From Puffinus mauretanicus (taxonomy: Eukaryota > Chordata > Aves > Procellariiformes > Procellariidae), in contig JAJKFH010002564.1 of assembly GCA_023333565.1 (NCBI GenBank), positions 310,001-374,000 of the forward strand: a DNA stretch of 64,000 nt, given 5' to 3'. The notes below the pieces were generated by a model, which searched no databases, was not told the origin of the DNA, and saw nothing but the letters and a program-made list of their open reading frames with translations. Both the position numbers and the translations under genes were made by a program. Shown here in pieces: positions 13,063-26,705 of this stretch. Within the stretch, counting starts at the first letter, position 1; each line of letters opens with the position of its first letter.

Positions 13063-14789
13063 TACACCCTCATATGTTGATTTTGTCTACTGAGGTACAA
13101 CTAAGTTTCTCAGAGAGATTAACTTCTGTACTGCAGTAGAGCTTATTAAAAGGGAAGTTTGCAATATATCCCATCTGAGGGAACTTCAATTCTCATTGTT
13201 ACTCAGTTCTACACATTATTGTGCTCTTAAGTAACCTTAGCTTGTTAGTATCAAGGACTCCAGAGCTTTCCTTATAAAATACACTACAGGCAACATTGCT
13301 TAGACAGAAATTCTAATCAAGCTGTCATCATCTGGCAATTATACCCATGTTTTGATTACTTGTTATGTGGTACTTTCTCTTCAGCAAAATTCTCGTGAGT
13401 CGAACCAGGCCACAGGCCAGACATCCTTGATCCAAGTGAGCAACGTTGTGCAGGCTGCCTGTCCAAAGCATCCAGATTTGCTAATTCAGCACAGATTCTA
13501 GATGAACTTTAAATCTAATTTAATTTATGTGCATTTACACTGTGAAATTGATGGTCTTTAAGGATAATTGTTTAAGATGGCTGGGGAGTTTTTGTGCTCT
13601 AAGAAGGTTAGCTTTGCCTCTCTGACAGTTAGCTGGATGTTTGTTCCAACATCCATTGATGTCAGTTTAAAGATTCCTATTGACTTCCACGGTCTTTGGA
13701 TGAGGTTCTAGATCTCTAATTGGCCATCTGCATCCATATTCATTATGACTGTCTGCACATATCAGACCTGGCCACTGCGTATGCAGTTTCCAAAAACCAT
13801 TTGTAGTAAGTCACTTTAAAATGTTATATTCAATAACTGTTTTAGAATAATCTACTCAAAATATGTCACCAAAAATTCAATGAACTCTATACCTCAGTAT
13901 GAATGTGGGGTAATATCTGCACTTAAGTGTATAGCCAGCACTAGGTTCCCAAATTTGCTTTTTTTTTCTCCTTTTTTTCAACTCTGGATATATAGGTTAT
14001 CTTAAAAATGCTATGCTTGTTTTTCTTCTAAAGAGAAATCATGTACATTTTTTAAACTGTGTTGAAAGGCTTTAAAAAGTGATTCACATTGCCACTTTAA
14101 ATAACAGATTGTGCCTTCCAGTTTTCTATAAAAGTTACCAAAAAAACCCTGAAAATACATGCACAATCCTTATTTGAAAAGATGTTTAAATTAATAAAAA
14201 ATAAGAGAAGGGTTAATTATAAAATCATAAATAGCAACGGTTTACAGAACTGCTACTGTTAGATATTTACTAAGGAAAGTTCCTGTAGCTAAAGAGATAG
14301 TAGAAGCAAGTATTTATGATCCAGTAGGTCACAAAACAAGCACATGTGCTCTAGTTATCTTTGAAGTTTAGTCAAAAAAGAAGCTTGCAGAAGCCAAATG
14401 AATTGCAATGTATCACTATGAAAGAGAACTAGCTAGCACAGGAGAGGGCTAGTGTTAATATAATTACATATAGCTTCTGCTGTGTTATGTTTTTCTCCCT
14501 TGGTACCTTATTGCTTTTACATTTTGTTTTATCCAATAGTTTTGGATTTTTCCAAAGCATACCCATTAATGCTTCTCCCTAGATAATACATCTTACTAAA
14601 CTTCAAAACTCTTCATACCAATATGCATGTTCATATGCATGGAATGTGTTTGGAAAACAAACTTTGTTTCCTGGTATAACTGTTTATTTATATATGTATG
14701 CATGATCTCACACGACTGGCAGTAGATTAACCAAGGTATGGACACTTTTTTTAATACTTACTGTATATACTTATTTTATACTATAAAAG

Positions 14790-14816
14790 CTTATATATAT
14801 ATATATAATATATAAG
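14790..14816. repeat. AT-rich palindrome
   Basis: A TA-dinucleotide run bounded by CTTATATAT and its complement ATATATAAG, forming a 27-bp near-perfect inverted repeat that could extrude as a cruciform. Such (TA)n palindromes are common sites of length variation. Confidence 0.75.
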
Positions 14817-16781
14817 TATTAATATATGATTCAGTTGTTCTCATGCTCTTTTACATACTGCATGTTCAAAATGAACAACGATGAAAAAAGATCACTGCAA
14901 GAAATAACAAGTTTTCATTCTTCTTTGACTATCAACATCTATTTGTCTCTCGAAAACTGTATTAGAACATCTACTCTGTGAAGATCAGAATAAACATGGT
15001 AGTAGAGTTGAATCTGAGAGACATCCGCGGTGTTCGCCAAGAGTCTAATTTCCATATCTAACATAATGCAAACCATAGCAGAAAGCTCATTTTTAACTAA
15101 CGTGTACCTTATATAATAATCCAGACATGGGCCAAATGTCTGCCAAATATATTATTCCAGCTGGTAACATTTTGCATTTTCCTGCAAAGGTGTATGGCAA
15201 CAGCAAACCATTCAGTAAGCTTTTAGATCTACATTACCTTTTAAAGGCATTATTAACATAATCTCTCTCTAATCTATTCAGTGGAATTTGGGCAGTGTAA
15301 TCCAGGATTATTTTCTTAAATTTTCTGATCCGTGAGGCACATCGAATTTTTCACCAAGAAAAGAAAATATATATGACACTAGAACCCAAAAAAGAATTAT
15401 GATCCTGCTTTCAAACTCCATATTCATTTTGCATCTCATTTAGCAGCAGCAGTGATGGTTACATTTTATTGCAGAAACAGAAGGATAAGCAAGCAGTTTG
15501 CTAAAGAAGAAAACCAAAGGCAACAGTCACAAAACTACTTGGAAATTAAGACAGACTTTTAGAACAGCAAGTTATTATTGTCCACCAAAGAGGAGAAAAA
15601 CAAAGCAATCCGTTGACCACCTCTCAAGCCATATGCTAGAAAAGAAGGATCAGATGATAAGAACAAATAGAGCTAAGAAACAAATGTTTTGCATGCCTAT
15701 ACCTAAAAATTCAAACATCTTCACAAGTAAGTAAAAAAAACCAGTTGGACAATAGAAAACTGAATTGATAATTACAGGAAAACAGGCACATGCTTGAACA
15801 AAGAGAGAATTAAAAGAAAGCAACGGAAAACAACAGAATAAACAAAAGAAGAAGGACAGTTATTCCAAGATGTTACTTAAAAGGACAAACAAGTGGGAAA
15901 ATGTTATCCCCCCGTAGCTGAGTTCCAGTGTCTCCTGTGACCAAAATGCCCAGGAGAAAAACTGCTCCATGGTGAGCTCAAACCACAGCAAGGTCACTGC
16001 TGAAATGACAAACCTCAGATAACAAAAAGGTGCTCAATAGGTCAATCTAGCAGAAAGAACACTATATCTTAGCTGAACTGCAACAAATGGGACAGATCCC
16101 AGATCTAACTGGGGTCATGTTTCTAAATGCAACCAGATAATGTACCAACCAGTGTTAATGGAAAGGCAAAGCTCTTTTTGCCCTGTGGGTTAACTACAAT
16201 AACTTTTACCACTTAGATCAGTGATACCTTGATGCTGTAATTACTCACTGCATGTGTCGGTCGATATTTGCAATGTGCTTATTTACTGCCCACTTTCAGG
16301 TTGGAAAGCTGCTGTGGAAAGTGTAGATGGCTTGTCCTGCTGAAAATAAATCCATGTAATTTCTTTTTTTGCTTTTTCAGAGGAGCAAGCAATTTTTCAA
16401 CTCTGCTGTATCTTACAGCTGGCTGAGCCTGCAGAATCATGAGCTACAAACATGGAGAAGCTCTGTAGGAATTTTGCTGAAACTTAACAATTACTCTACT
16501 GTTAAATATGCAGCATGTATAGACTCAGAGATAGATCCAGAGAGGGGGGTGTGTCTTCTCCTTTTCAAAGTTTCAGAGGACATAGAAGAGTTTACACTGC
16601 TGAATAATATTATCCTGTTTTTTACTGTCTCCTTCGTGCCAGAGGAACACTGTGTGCGTGTGTTTCTCTTGCAGTCTGATTAGTGAAAGTTTTCAGGGGC
16701 ATCTTTTTGCACCATCTTTGCACAGCACCTATTTTAGAGAAGTTTCTGTCTCAATTTCTAGGATCCTAAATATTACAAATG

Positions 16782-16828
16782 AATAAATAAATAAATAAAT
16801 AAATAATAATCACCATCATCATCATCAA
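16782..16828. repeat. Compound microsatellite (AAAT)n-(CAT)n
   Basis: About seven AAAT units pass through two AAT units into CACCATCATCATCATCA. A simple-sequence repeat likely to vary in length between individuals. Confidence 0.9.
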
Positions 16829-17894
16829 TTCAATACTTCATAGATTTTAGATTACTAAGAAAGGAGTACAGAAGGTGAAATATTTTGGTATCTTCAAGCA
16901 TTTTATCTTGTAATAGAAACAGTCAATGTATATCAGTTAACAAAAACTTCTACCAATTTGCCTCACTATCATAATGTTTCTGAACTCAGATTTCAAGACT
17001 TGACAGCTGGAAGCATTTTGTGTTGCCTGTTATGGATTGTAAGTAAGAATGAAATGAGAATAGATGTCATTCACAAAAGGGCACAATTTCTCTTAATAAT
17101 AAATCCCTTTATTTCTATTTAGGCTTCATTTTTAACATGTATGAAAAGAAATTATAGTTACACCTAAAGGTATGATTTGACTACAGATTTGCAGGAGCAA
17201 GTTACAACATTTTTTTTTAAAGTATGAAAGATCTACCTTATACATTTGAAATAATGAGTAATACTTTTTACTCTTAAAAATGCTAATGATTTTCTATTGC
17301 ATTAAAGATTTTCAAAGCTTACATCCAACACAGTATGTCATACTCTTAAACCAGCAGACTGATAAAGAACTAATGAGTAGTTTATTAAGGAATAATGTTC
17401 ATGGACAGCATGAAGTATCTTGCAGGTATTACTGAAAACACTTCTCTCCCAATAAAATGTTGTCCAGTCTTCACTATTTTATATTCACGAGTTTAAAATA
17501 GCTGACATTGTAATATGACCTGCCATAATAGGTCTATTACAAATGAATGGCTAAAGTAATAGAGATTGAAAATGGAGTAGTCGCCCAATCTCTGCAAAAA
17601 TATTTTTTTTTGGCACTGGATGACATTCTGAAAAATGTTTGCATTTTGAAACGAAAATGACTTTTCTTGCCTGTAGCCAGCTGAGTTGGCCCAGAGCCAG
17701 TGGGCAAAAGGGGCACTCAGGAAGTTCTCTCATGGTAATTTCACTGCAAGGTTGATGCAGAGGGAACTTGCAGTCCAATAAAAACAAATAATACATTACT
17801 TTTATGTATATTTGAATTGTGTGCAATTTGCTGTTTTACAAAGAGACTTGGCAGGTTCTCATAAACAAACCAGAGACCAGTAACGGCATATTGC

Positions 17895-18323
17895 CTATGT
17901 GTCTCTCTTAGCTGAATTCAGTGTATGACAAAAAGAGATGCAAATCTCACTGTTCTTCATAAGCAAGGAAGCTACAGAGGCATGACAAGGGCACTTTAAG
18001 CTGACAGCTAAGCTGAAGAGACACAAGAAATTATTACAATAGCAAGCTATCTGAATCATGAATGAAATGACAAGCAGCTCTTGGAGAAATTTTTGATGAA
18101 ACTTTTGTATCAGACATGCCGATTCATTAAAACCAGAACCATTGGTCTTAACAAGCTTTTGTGAGGAAAGTTGCTTAGGTCCAGGATGGATTTCCTCACT
18201 AAAACCAGAGAAAGAATTCAGAAAAACCCATAAGCCAATGGTTAACAGGAGAGCTTGGAGGACGCGATAACCCCGAGGATACAAGAGAAACCAGGTGAGC
18301 CAAGAGTTCAGTGGTGAGGCCAT
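17895..18323 (-). other. Longest non-transposon reading frame, 142 codons, unrecognised
   Basis: An ATG-started frame of 142 codons with a hydrophobic stretch near residues 20-36 (ALLLTIGLWVFL) and another near 85-107. I recognise no family. No splice sites, promoter or poly(A) signal can be tied to it. In 64 kb of six-frame sequence a frame of this length is expected by chance, so it is recorded only because it is the longest outside mobile elements. Confidence 0.15.
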
Positions 18324-18431
18324 CGTATGGAGATGGCATAGAACAGTCTACAGCTTTAAATCAACCTTGATCAACTTTTCTCTGGTTTTCCAAAACACTG
18401 GAATAAAATATTTTCACAGTATTTAAAGGTC

Positions 18432-18455
18432 TTTCTTTCATCCTGATGAAAGAAA
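18432..18455. repeat. Perfect 11-bp inverted repeat
   Basis: TTTCTTTCATC at 18432-18442 pairs with GATGAAAGAAA at 18445-18455 across a 2-base spacer. No run of T follows and no function is implied. Confidence 0.75.
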
Positions 18456-21400
18456 AAGAAAAATTAAGTTCTAGTATTTGCCTGAAAAAGAAATTTTCTT
18501 CTGGAAAAATGGAAATGGAATTCTGTTCCAGTTAGCCATAAGAACTCTGTGGATTGCAAATATATTAATGAAATAAGTGGAACGTATAATCAAATGTGTG
18601 TTTTTTTCAGTGTCTTACATGGCAGAACATCATGTCTCTGTGTCCTTATCTAGAATGCACATACATGGTGGCACAGTTTGTCCTGCTAAAGTTCTAGAAA
18701 TAACAAGGAGTCATATGTCTGTGTGACAGATGGCATAACTTCTTTATGTAATTTCTGCAATTTATGATGTATTTTGTTAAAAGACAGTGGCTGAGAAGAA
18801 GGGCGGAAAGGTTGCTATTCCTCACTCTGCCACTTTCTTTTGGATCAAAAGTCTCTCAAAGGAGGGGAAAAAGATGTGTCCCTCTTAGGAACAACTGGAA
18901 AAGCCCAACAGAAATGCAAGGCAAAATGCCTGTTGAAAAACACAGCTGGTTTGTCCTGAGCAAAACCTGGAAACCTCTTGTAAGGTGTTCAGGAGACTGA
19001 GTAGAGTCTTTCACACCCACAAAATCACCGTGTAGTGCATGACAAGGAAGTAAGCTTGCGAAAAAGTTCTCATGCTGCGAAGGGATGGGGAAGATTTGTT
19101 TCCAAACCTGTTTTTCACCTGTCTCACAAAGTAAACATATGTTATGGTCTTGAGACCTAGACTAAGAGCTGGGAAGCCCTTAGTAGGTATTCTTTAAAGA
19201 AAAAGTGGACAGATCATCAAATCAGTTCTGATTAATCATTTTTAATTTTATATCAACTAGTACACTTAAGGAAATCCCTATCCCCTATATAAGTGCTGAC
19301 CACACTTTTCTCATATTTGGCCAACTGATTAACATAACTGTGTTAATTGAGAGCAATTTCTTCAGTATCTGGCTTGAAATTTCTGACTCTTTTTCAAACC
19401 TGAAGACGAGCTTGCTATTTGAAGAATTGTTCTCCTCTGAGCTCTGTTAACTGCATTAATAAGAGATTGCATTTCTCCTTACAAATCTTACTGCTCTCTC
19501 ATTATCAGTTGTTTTATCTTCTCGGTGGAACGTTCCTTTTGCACTGTGCTTCCCAGTGTATCATTGTGCCTCTTACCTACCTCATGTTCCTGCAATTCCT
19601 GCAACACAGACAGGAAGTACTGGGGTTTTTTTCCACACCAAGATGACCTTGTCCTGATAAGTAATCTGGGTGCTAAAGAGAAATGCTTTCTGTTTATGAT
19701 ACCATGTATTCTTGTATCATCCATTCAATCATGTGGTATTGAACTAACTCTGAATTCATCTGTTTTCATGTAATACACAACTTCCAAAGCTAGGGTGCAG
19801 TTCTGTGAGAACTTGCTTCAGTAAAAATGAAGAATTATGTGGCTCATTTTGCCTAACTTTATCATGTGAACTGACATCAGCAGTACATCTTGGTAGATGC
19901 TTTGGCTTTCAAACATGTGTGTGAAGCAAGATCAGCAAGTCTTCATCATTTCTTAGAGGACATTCAAAAGTATTCAGTGGTAGCTCAACTGTTTCAACAT
20001 TTTCACATTCAAAGGAAACAGTTTTAACATGGCTGAGCATTCACAAATCCTGCTCTGAATATGGTAGATCATTTTTATGAGTAACAATATTAAGTCTGGG
20101 TACCTTTCTTATTTTTAAATTGTGCATAGTACATGGCATTCAATTTTCTGTATTTGTCTTCAGAAAAAACTTCTGATATGAAATTGTTTTTCATTGAGCT
20201 CCTTCTTGAAAATCTATTTGCCCTTATGATATCAGGGCATTGTATAACCTTGAAAACACCTCCCAGCAATGGCATAGTATAGTGCTTACTTCCACATTAA
20301 AAACCCACACTACAGCTTTATCCTAGGTACATATTACACGTAAATACAATATTCATTTAAATGTCACCAGACATATGTCTAAGACGGCAAACATTCCAAA
20401 ATAGATAATGAAAATGACATTGTGATTACTTTAAAACAACATCATAAAGTGGCATTAGTGCAGCTATAAATGAATCATGCAAGAAAATAAAATTATGAAT
20501 AAAATTCACAATCACTATAAATCAAGTTGTATCATTTGCTGCAGAAGTTGCTCTATTAGTTGCAGTGCTCTATGAAGTAACTTAGTAAACAATGTCAAAT
20601 CTAAAGGTAAATACAGTTTATTCTACATTCCCTGATTTAAGATGGCTTAAGTCTTAAAGATAGCTATATCCACCAGTTCTCTGCTGCCTATATTTTTCTG
20701 CTCTGCAAAATACATTCTTTTTCTCTCACCAAAATATATTGTAATATTTTCCACTTCTCTGTCACATACAAAATGTTCCTACCATCTTAAGATCGGGGTG
20801 GCATTTGTGCCATCCAATGCTGCCTGCATGAGTCATTGCTCTACCCTCTGTTCCTCAAAGTGAGTCAGAAATCTTCTTTCTTTTGTCTGTTCTTATGAAC
20901 CAATATCAAATTACATGATTCTGGAGTTACTCTGTGCACTGAAACTTGTACCCTTTGTTCTGCCTTGCTGCTCACTGCCTCCCCTGCATGGCCGGGTTGC
21001 CCCACACCTCAGCGCGGAGCTTCTCCCCAGGCTGGTTGTGCTGTCCTGTCACTATGTGAGCAGGTACCAGTCACAGCTCTGCCACATCTCAGATACCTCC
21101 TGCCAAGGGTTTTGAAGAAGGACAGAAAATGAAACCCAGGCAGCTCCTCAGACAAGAATGTGCAGTGGCTGGGAAAGGGGAATTACCGAGGCAGCGGTCT
21201 GGAGGAGGCAACATGGCAAAGGGAAGGCCTGGGAAAGCAAGACCAGGGGGTGACCTGGGAAGGCATTTACTAAACATAGTATCCATAGCTGAATGGACTG
21301 TTTTTTCTTGGACTGACCTGTAAGAAAAAGAAGGAGAAATATCAGGGAGGAGAGGAGGACAGGGAGAATAAAAATCTAGGAATGAGATACGGCGACCCTT

Positions 21401-22876
21401 CCATTTTCAAGTGGAAAAAACTTGAGGGATGGGAAAAGATTGTCTGTGATTTCATGTCATATCAAGTGTGGATATTATTCCAATATGCAAGAAACCAATG
21501 CCAGAAATTATTCTATAGTATGTATCCTTTTTGTGCTTCTGCCCTTTCAATGAGCTAGCCTGTAGGAATAGATAGCTGCTGCACATCTTTCCCCCTCTGC
21601 TTCTCTACTTGACAACGTAGCCTTAAGAGGAGGAATGATCCTTTCCAGCTCCCCAAGATCATCATTTTTGTCTCCCATCACAAAACAGTGCAGTAGCCAT
21701 AAACAGCAATGGTGTTTCTCCTGCTATTCTCACCATTTGATTTTGGTGACTTAGCCACAGGGTCTGGCAGGGCAACAGAATAGCTGAGATGCTGGGTACA
21801 GATCATCTCTCCCTGAGAGGAATCTCTTATCTCCCTCCGGTCCACCCTGTCAGACACTTACTCCAGCAGACCTTTTAAGGAGTCTATACATTATATCTGT
21901 TGCATGGCTATAGGATCCAGACAGTATTAATGCTTTGCATTTTGAGTGTTTGTGTTTATTTTGTATGTTTTAATAATGTGTAAATCAAGCCATATTCTAG
22001 ATTATTAAGGACATAAAGATGCAATATCCCTTTCCAGTACAGCAGTTAATCTGACTAAACACAATCTAATGCATAATCTCTGTATTACTGATAAAATATT
22101 GACACAAATGGATGGTATTCCAAACCAGTCTAATCCTTTAAAAGGCTAAGTGCCCTGAGAGATGCTCAGCAGACTCCACGCCAAATGAAATTAGTGAGCC
22201 TCTGAGACCCAGCACTTCATAGGACCAAATCCTTTAACTACTTATAAATGCCTTCTACAAAAATAGTAATGAAAAAACCCAACAACCAACCCTTTCTTAT
22301 TGTGCTAATGTAAATGATTAGCAGATTGGCAGCAGTGCGCAGATAGAAGTCTGTGAGGCAAACAGTGAGACTACTGGGTTACCAGGAACAAGGAGTGTAA
22401 CTGAGGATAAGATACTGCAGAGAAGCCAAGGGCTGCGCTGTAAATTGCTTACGCATGTGGCTAGTCCTATGGAAGTCTTCTGAAGTTAGCAATACTACCC
22501 ATGGGAATGAATACTCGTTCATCTGAAGCTGAGGTTGTATGAGACATTCTTTGCTAGGAGACTGCACTCTTGGTCTTTCCTGGGTCACTTTGCCAATGCC
22601 AAGCTGCTCCCCATCTTGTGCCATTATATATGTTTGTATGGCCACATAGTGACTTGGATTAACAAATCAGTCTCTTTAAGGGGAACAGAGACCCAGACAT
22701 TTTATTTACGGATAGGTCCAGGGCCCTGGATCATCTCCTTGATTTGGTTCACTGCGTGAACAGCTGTATCGTTACCAGGGAGAGGATGGGCAGACTAGAT
22801 TGTAGTAGATCCTACAATTTTGCAGTCAGCCTTCTTGGGTAAAACTAGACTGATGCCAAAAAGCCAGTTTCATTGC

Positions 22877-23356
22877 TGTCCTGGTTTCAGCTGAGATAGA
22901 GTTAAATTTCTTCCTAGTGCTGTGTTTTGGATTTAGTATGAGAAGAATGTTGATAACACACTGATGTTTTCAGTTGTTGCTAAGTACTCTGTCAAGGACA
23001 GCTTCCATACTACCAAGCAGAGTCTGGGAGGGAGCACAGCCAGGACAGCTAGCCCAGCTGGCCAATGGGGTATTCCATACCACGTGACGTCATGCTCAGT
23101 ATATGAATGGTGGGCGTGATCCAGGAAGTAGTGATCGCTATTTGGTTAACAGTCAGCGTGGGTGGTGAGCAATTGCATTGTGCATCACTCATTTTGTATA
23201 TTCTATCATTATTATTATTATTTTCCCTTTTCTCTTTTATTAAACTGTCTTTATGTCAACCCATGAGTTTTTCTCACTTTTACCCTTCCGATTCTCTCCC
23301 CGTCCCACCAGGGGGGCGGGGGGAGAGTGAGCGAGCAGCTGCATGGTATTTGGCTG
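22877..23356 (+). mobile_element. ERVL-like LTR, 3' end missing
   Basis: It begins TGTCCTGGTTTCAG and follows the LTR at 42264-42803 through its first ~220 bp and again through the ATTAAA/AGTTT..CTCACTTTTACCC 3' part, so both belong to one superfamily. The central part differs, showing distinct subfamilies. The match stops near 23351-23356, and the roughly 30 terminal bases ending in ...CACGACA seen in the other copy are absent, so no right target duplication could be found. A CCAAT box (23062-23066), an E-box overlapping a full CRE (23081-23092), a TATA-like stretch near 23099 and ATTAAA (23239-23244) mark it as U3-R-U5. A G6CG6 run lies near its 3' end. No ERV internal region adjoins it. 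Confidence 0.82.
23062..23105 (+). promoter_or_regulatory. LTR promoter block: CCAAT, E-box/CRE, TATA-like
   Basis: CCAAT at 23062-23066, then CACGTG at 23081-23086 overlapping TGACGTCA at 23085-23092, then a TATA-like GTATATGAA near 23099. The palindromic CRE is the consensus site for CREB/ATF factors and CACGTG the site for bHLH-ZIP factors such as USF and MYC. The equivalent position in the 42-kb copy reads CATATGACATCATG, a degenerate form. Use in the host is unknown. Confidence 0.55.
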
Positions 23357-26300
23357 CCTCCTCTTCTCCCACTGCCAGCAATACATCCCACCTCCCCCTT
23401 TGCGAGCACAGCTCGTTCTACGGGTATGATTAGACTTAAAAGAGGAATAGAAGGCTAGCCAGGACCACTGTTCCAGCAGGAATCTGAAAACAGCTGGGAA
23501 ACTAAAGAAGGAAGGAGGTGGAAGGTGAGAAATGCTTAAGCTGGCCATAGCAGTACAGCTGCTAAATGTAAAACCATGGACACTGTTGGGCTTTATATCC
23601 TGACACTAAATTATTCTTTTGCATTCATCTTTAGCACAAAAACTGTTGAAATAGATTTCTGTCAAGGATGACCTCTTTCAGGAAATTAAAGGGAAATTTT
23701 ATTTTGCCACCTCAATTTCTCCTAAGGAGGTGCTGTAAGAAATTCAAATTGTATTAACAAATCATCAGGAAACACATCTCCAGGTTTAGGCAATATGTGT
23801 TCCACAGCTGTGGAAGAATGAAGTGTTCAAGCTACTAACTACGATATTTGATCCTTACAATGGTATTTATTATCAGGAGTTAATGCATACAAAATACTGT
23901 CTCTGCCATATAACACAGGTGTAGAACTCATTGTTCCAAGGCAATGCATAGCTCAGAAGTTTAGGAAAACATTCAGAAATTGATGAGGCATTTCTCACAG
24001 CATATTACCAATAACCTGTAATTACTAAGGGGAAGAAGGAATTTCTGGAATAATTTTAAATGTACAGGTATGAAAACCAAAACTCCAACAATAATGCACC
24101 AGCCAGCACTGAATGGTACAGAAAACCATTTTAATATTTCTAACCTTGAAGCTGATTCTCACAGCAGCTCAGCCATAGAACTCTCTTGGATGAAGAAATA
24201 CGCCTTCTGGCACATCCTGAGGTCATTACATGCAGTGTACTTTAGATTACAATGATTAGTAAATCCCAGATTTTCTAAAAATTATCCAAGTCAAACAGTC
24301 TGTCTTTTGATAATTCTTTATCTTAAAAAGACAGCTCTAGGCTCAGTGCTTCCATTGGATAAAAATGTAACCCTTTGGCCTGAAAAAACAGGTGTTGCTC
24401 AGATAAGTATGTCCTGTATACAATTACGGCCTTTTGTTGTTACTGCTGATAAGGAGGTAATGCCCTAGAGGATAAGCAAAGCATTGGCAGGTAAATTTCT
24501 GTAAAAAAAAAATCATTTTCTTTTGAGCACTTTATGATGTCGTTGTTCAAGTCAGGCACACCTGCTTATTACCCTGAAGCATCTGGCACTGGCTAGTGTC
24601 AGGGGCTGGTCACCGACTTACAGTTATTCTTAAAGAATTAATGGAATATCAAAAATTAGATTCTCCTGTATGACATAACACTTCAGACTTTCTTAAACAT
24701 CCAAGCATATCTGTAGTTTCTACATCATCCATTATATAAAGGAGAACAAACCTGAGAGAGAATTTTGCCTGTGTACAGAAGCAGCAAGAGACTTCTGAAG
24801 GTCATATTACCCTTAGAACCTTCTCAGAGCTTCTTTTAGCGTTGATGGGATGACCTAAACTTCAAAGGGCAAATTACATCTCCTAAACTGTCTCCTAAGC
24901 CTCCTATTATTGCCACAGGTACAATCTCCTGCTTGATTATTTCAATATTGTATGATAATAATTTAGACTTTCATAAATAAATAAACCTCTCAGAAGACTG
25001 CATTTAAAAAATCGTGAAGAAACACCAGAAAAAATCAAAGCCATTGTTCTTTGTACTACAAGTTATGAGTATGTCTCCAAAGCAACAACCTTTACTTATG
25101 GGGGGATGGAAAGGGCAAGAACAGAAAAAAGGGTATTGCAAGATAGCTCTGCCTCACCCCCAGCTGCCCAGCTGGTGTGTAAGGCTCACACCAAGACCTG
25201 CTCTGTTACATGCAGGCATAATGAAGAATACACTGGGAAGCCAAAATACTTGATTAAAGTGTGCCAGGGTCTGAATTTATAGGCTTTCCACCCCCTTAGT
25301 TTGTCATCACATCACCTAAAATTAGACTGAGGTCAAGGTGGTTACACTGGTTTAATCTTTTCCCCTTTTCTTCCCTCCATAATTAGCAGATACCCCTTAA
25401 TTAGGATAAACATTTTTCCTCCCTCTTCCATAGGTATGTAAATATGTCCTAGGAGTTGACTGCTACACACACTTCTGCTTCAATGAGATATATAACTCTC
25501 ATTCCTCCCTTTGGTAACTACTTAGCTTTCTCCAATAAGGAGAAAGGTAACTTGTTTCCAGGACCAAGGACATAGAAAGTTTTTTTTTCATGTTTTTCTG
25601 CTTTTTAACATGGTTTTGCTATTAGTGTGCTGCATTTGTGCTCTCAGGATCGTTGTATCTTCTGTAAAGATGATGACAACCTCCTCCTATTACAGTGTAC
25701 GGTAATACTCAATCTTTAACTATTCGACATCTTTATTTAGCTATATGAAGCACACCTCTGAAGTGCTTGAGAGGAGTATGCCTCGATCCATCCGTCCTCT
25801 GAAGATCTTGAATAGTTTCAACTCATTAGGATCCAAGCACACCTGGACTGAACTGAGGCTCACCACTTATCACTCTCATCCGTCTCCACTACCATGCAGT
25901 CCTTACACACCTCCTTTGCAACACACAACTTATTGCCAAGAGAACCCACACATGTTTGAAATGGAATTATACTCTGCCAACAAACTGAGGGGAGGGGAGA
26001 GGAAGGCCTTTTCTCTGATTTGATTCATAATGGTCTTCTGAAAAGAAAACGAAACTTCAATTGTGTATGTTAGCACCCAGCATCCAATTTACTTGGAAGG
26101 TTTACAGAGCTCTACTTCCAATACCCTCAACAAAATGAATAATTTTTATTAAACACAGAAGATGGTTGCATTTGGGAAAATATCTAACAACTGGCTGTCT
26201 ACCTGTAAAGCCATCTGTTTAAATCATCTGAAAGGCTACTACTTCAGCTTATGTTATAGCAGAGAATTATCCTGAATACATGTGTGGACAGACACTTGCA

Positions 26301-26482
26301 CAGTCAATATCCAGTCCTTAAAATCCTCAGATAGAGTTATGGTGGTGTTATCATAAGTTAACATTTTTGCTGAAACATGTGGATCCCAGTTTTCTTTACT
26401 ATTCCTCCTCACACCTGAATCTTCCTATTACAATGACTGAGCGAAATTGCTTTGTATTCCAGAGTCTATATGTTAATCCTTC
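23357..26482. other. Sequence without recognisable genes
   Basis: About 3.1 kb between the truncated LTR and the CR1 3' end. Short reading frames at 24070-24255, 25014-25253 and 25745-26023 show no domain or coding context. Nothing else identifiable. Confidence 0.55.
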
Positions 26483-26498
26483 CATAGAATCATAGAAT
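26483..26498 (-). repeat. CR1 3'-terminal octamer repeats
   Basis: Two copies of ATTCTATG on the minus strand. CR1 reverse transcriptase primes on this short tandem repeat instead of a poly(A) tail, and it fixes the 3' end of the element. Confidence 0.93.
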
Positions 26499-26705
26499 CA
26501 TTAAGGTTGGAAAAGACCTCTAAGATCATCAAGTCCAACCCTCAACCCAACACCACCATGCCCACTACACCATGTCCCTAAGCGCCTCATCTACACGTCT
26601 TTTAAATACTTCCAGGGATGGCGACTCAACCACTTCCCTGGGCAGCCTGTTCCAAGGCCTGACCACTCTTTCAGTAAAGAAATTTCTCCTAATGTCCAGT
26701 CTAAA

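Larger units (their letters stand above)
13063..22871. other. AT-rich DNA without recognisable genes
   Basis: Nothing here has the look of a coding exon. Noted structures are an AT palindrome (14790-14816), an AAAT/CAT compound microsatellite (16782-16828), a hairpin (18432-18455) and one 142-codon reading frame on the minus strand (17895-18323) treated separately. About 20,940-21,290 is somewhat richer in GC but shows no recognisable product on either strand. Confidence 0.6.

Noticed and set aside
16369..16683. 104-codon plus-strand frame as a possible exon
   Set aside because: No domain, no convincing splice signals, and composition like the flanking noncoding DNA; the length is within chance expectation.
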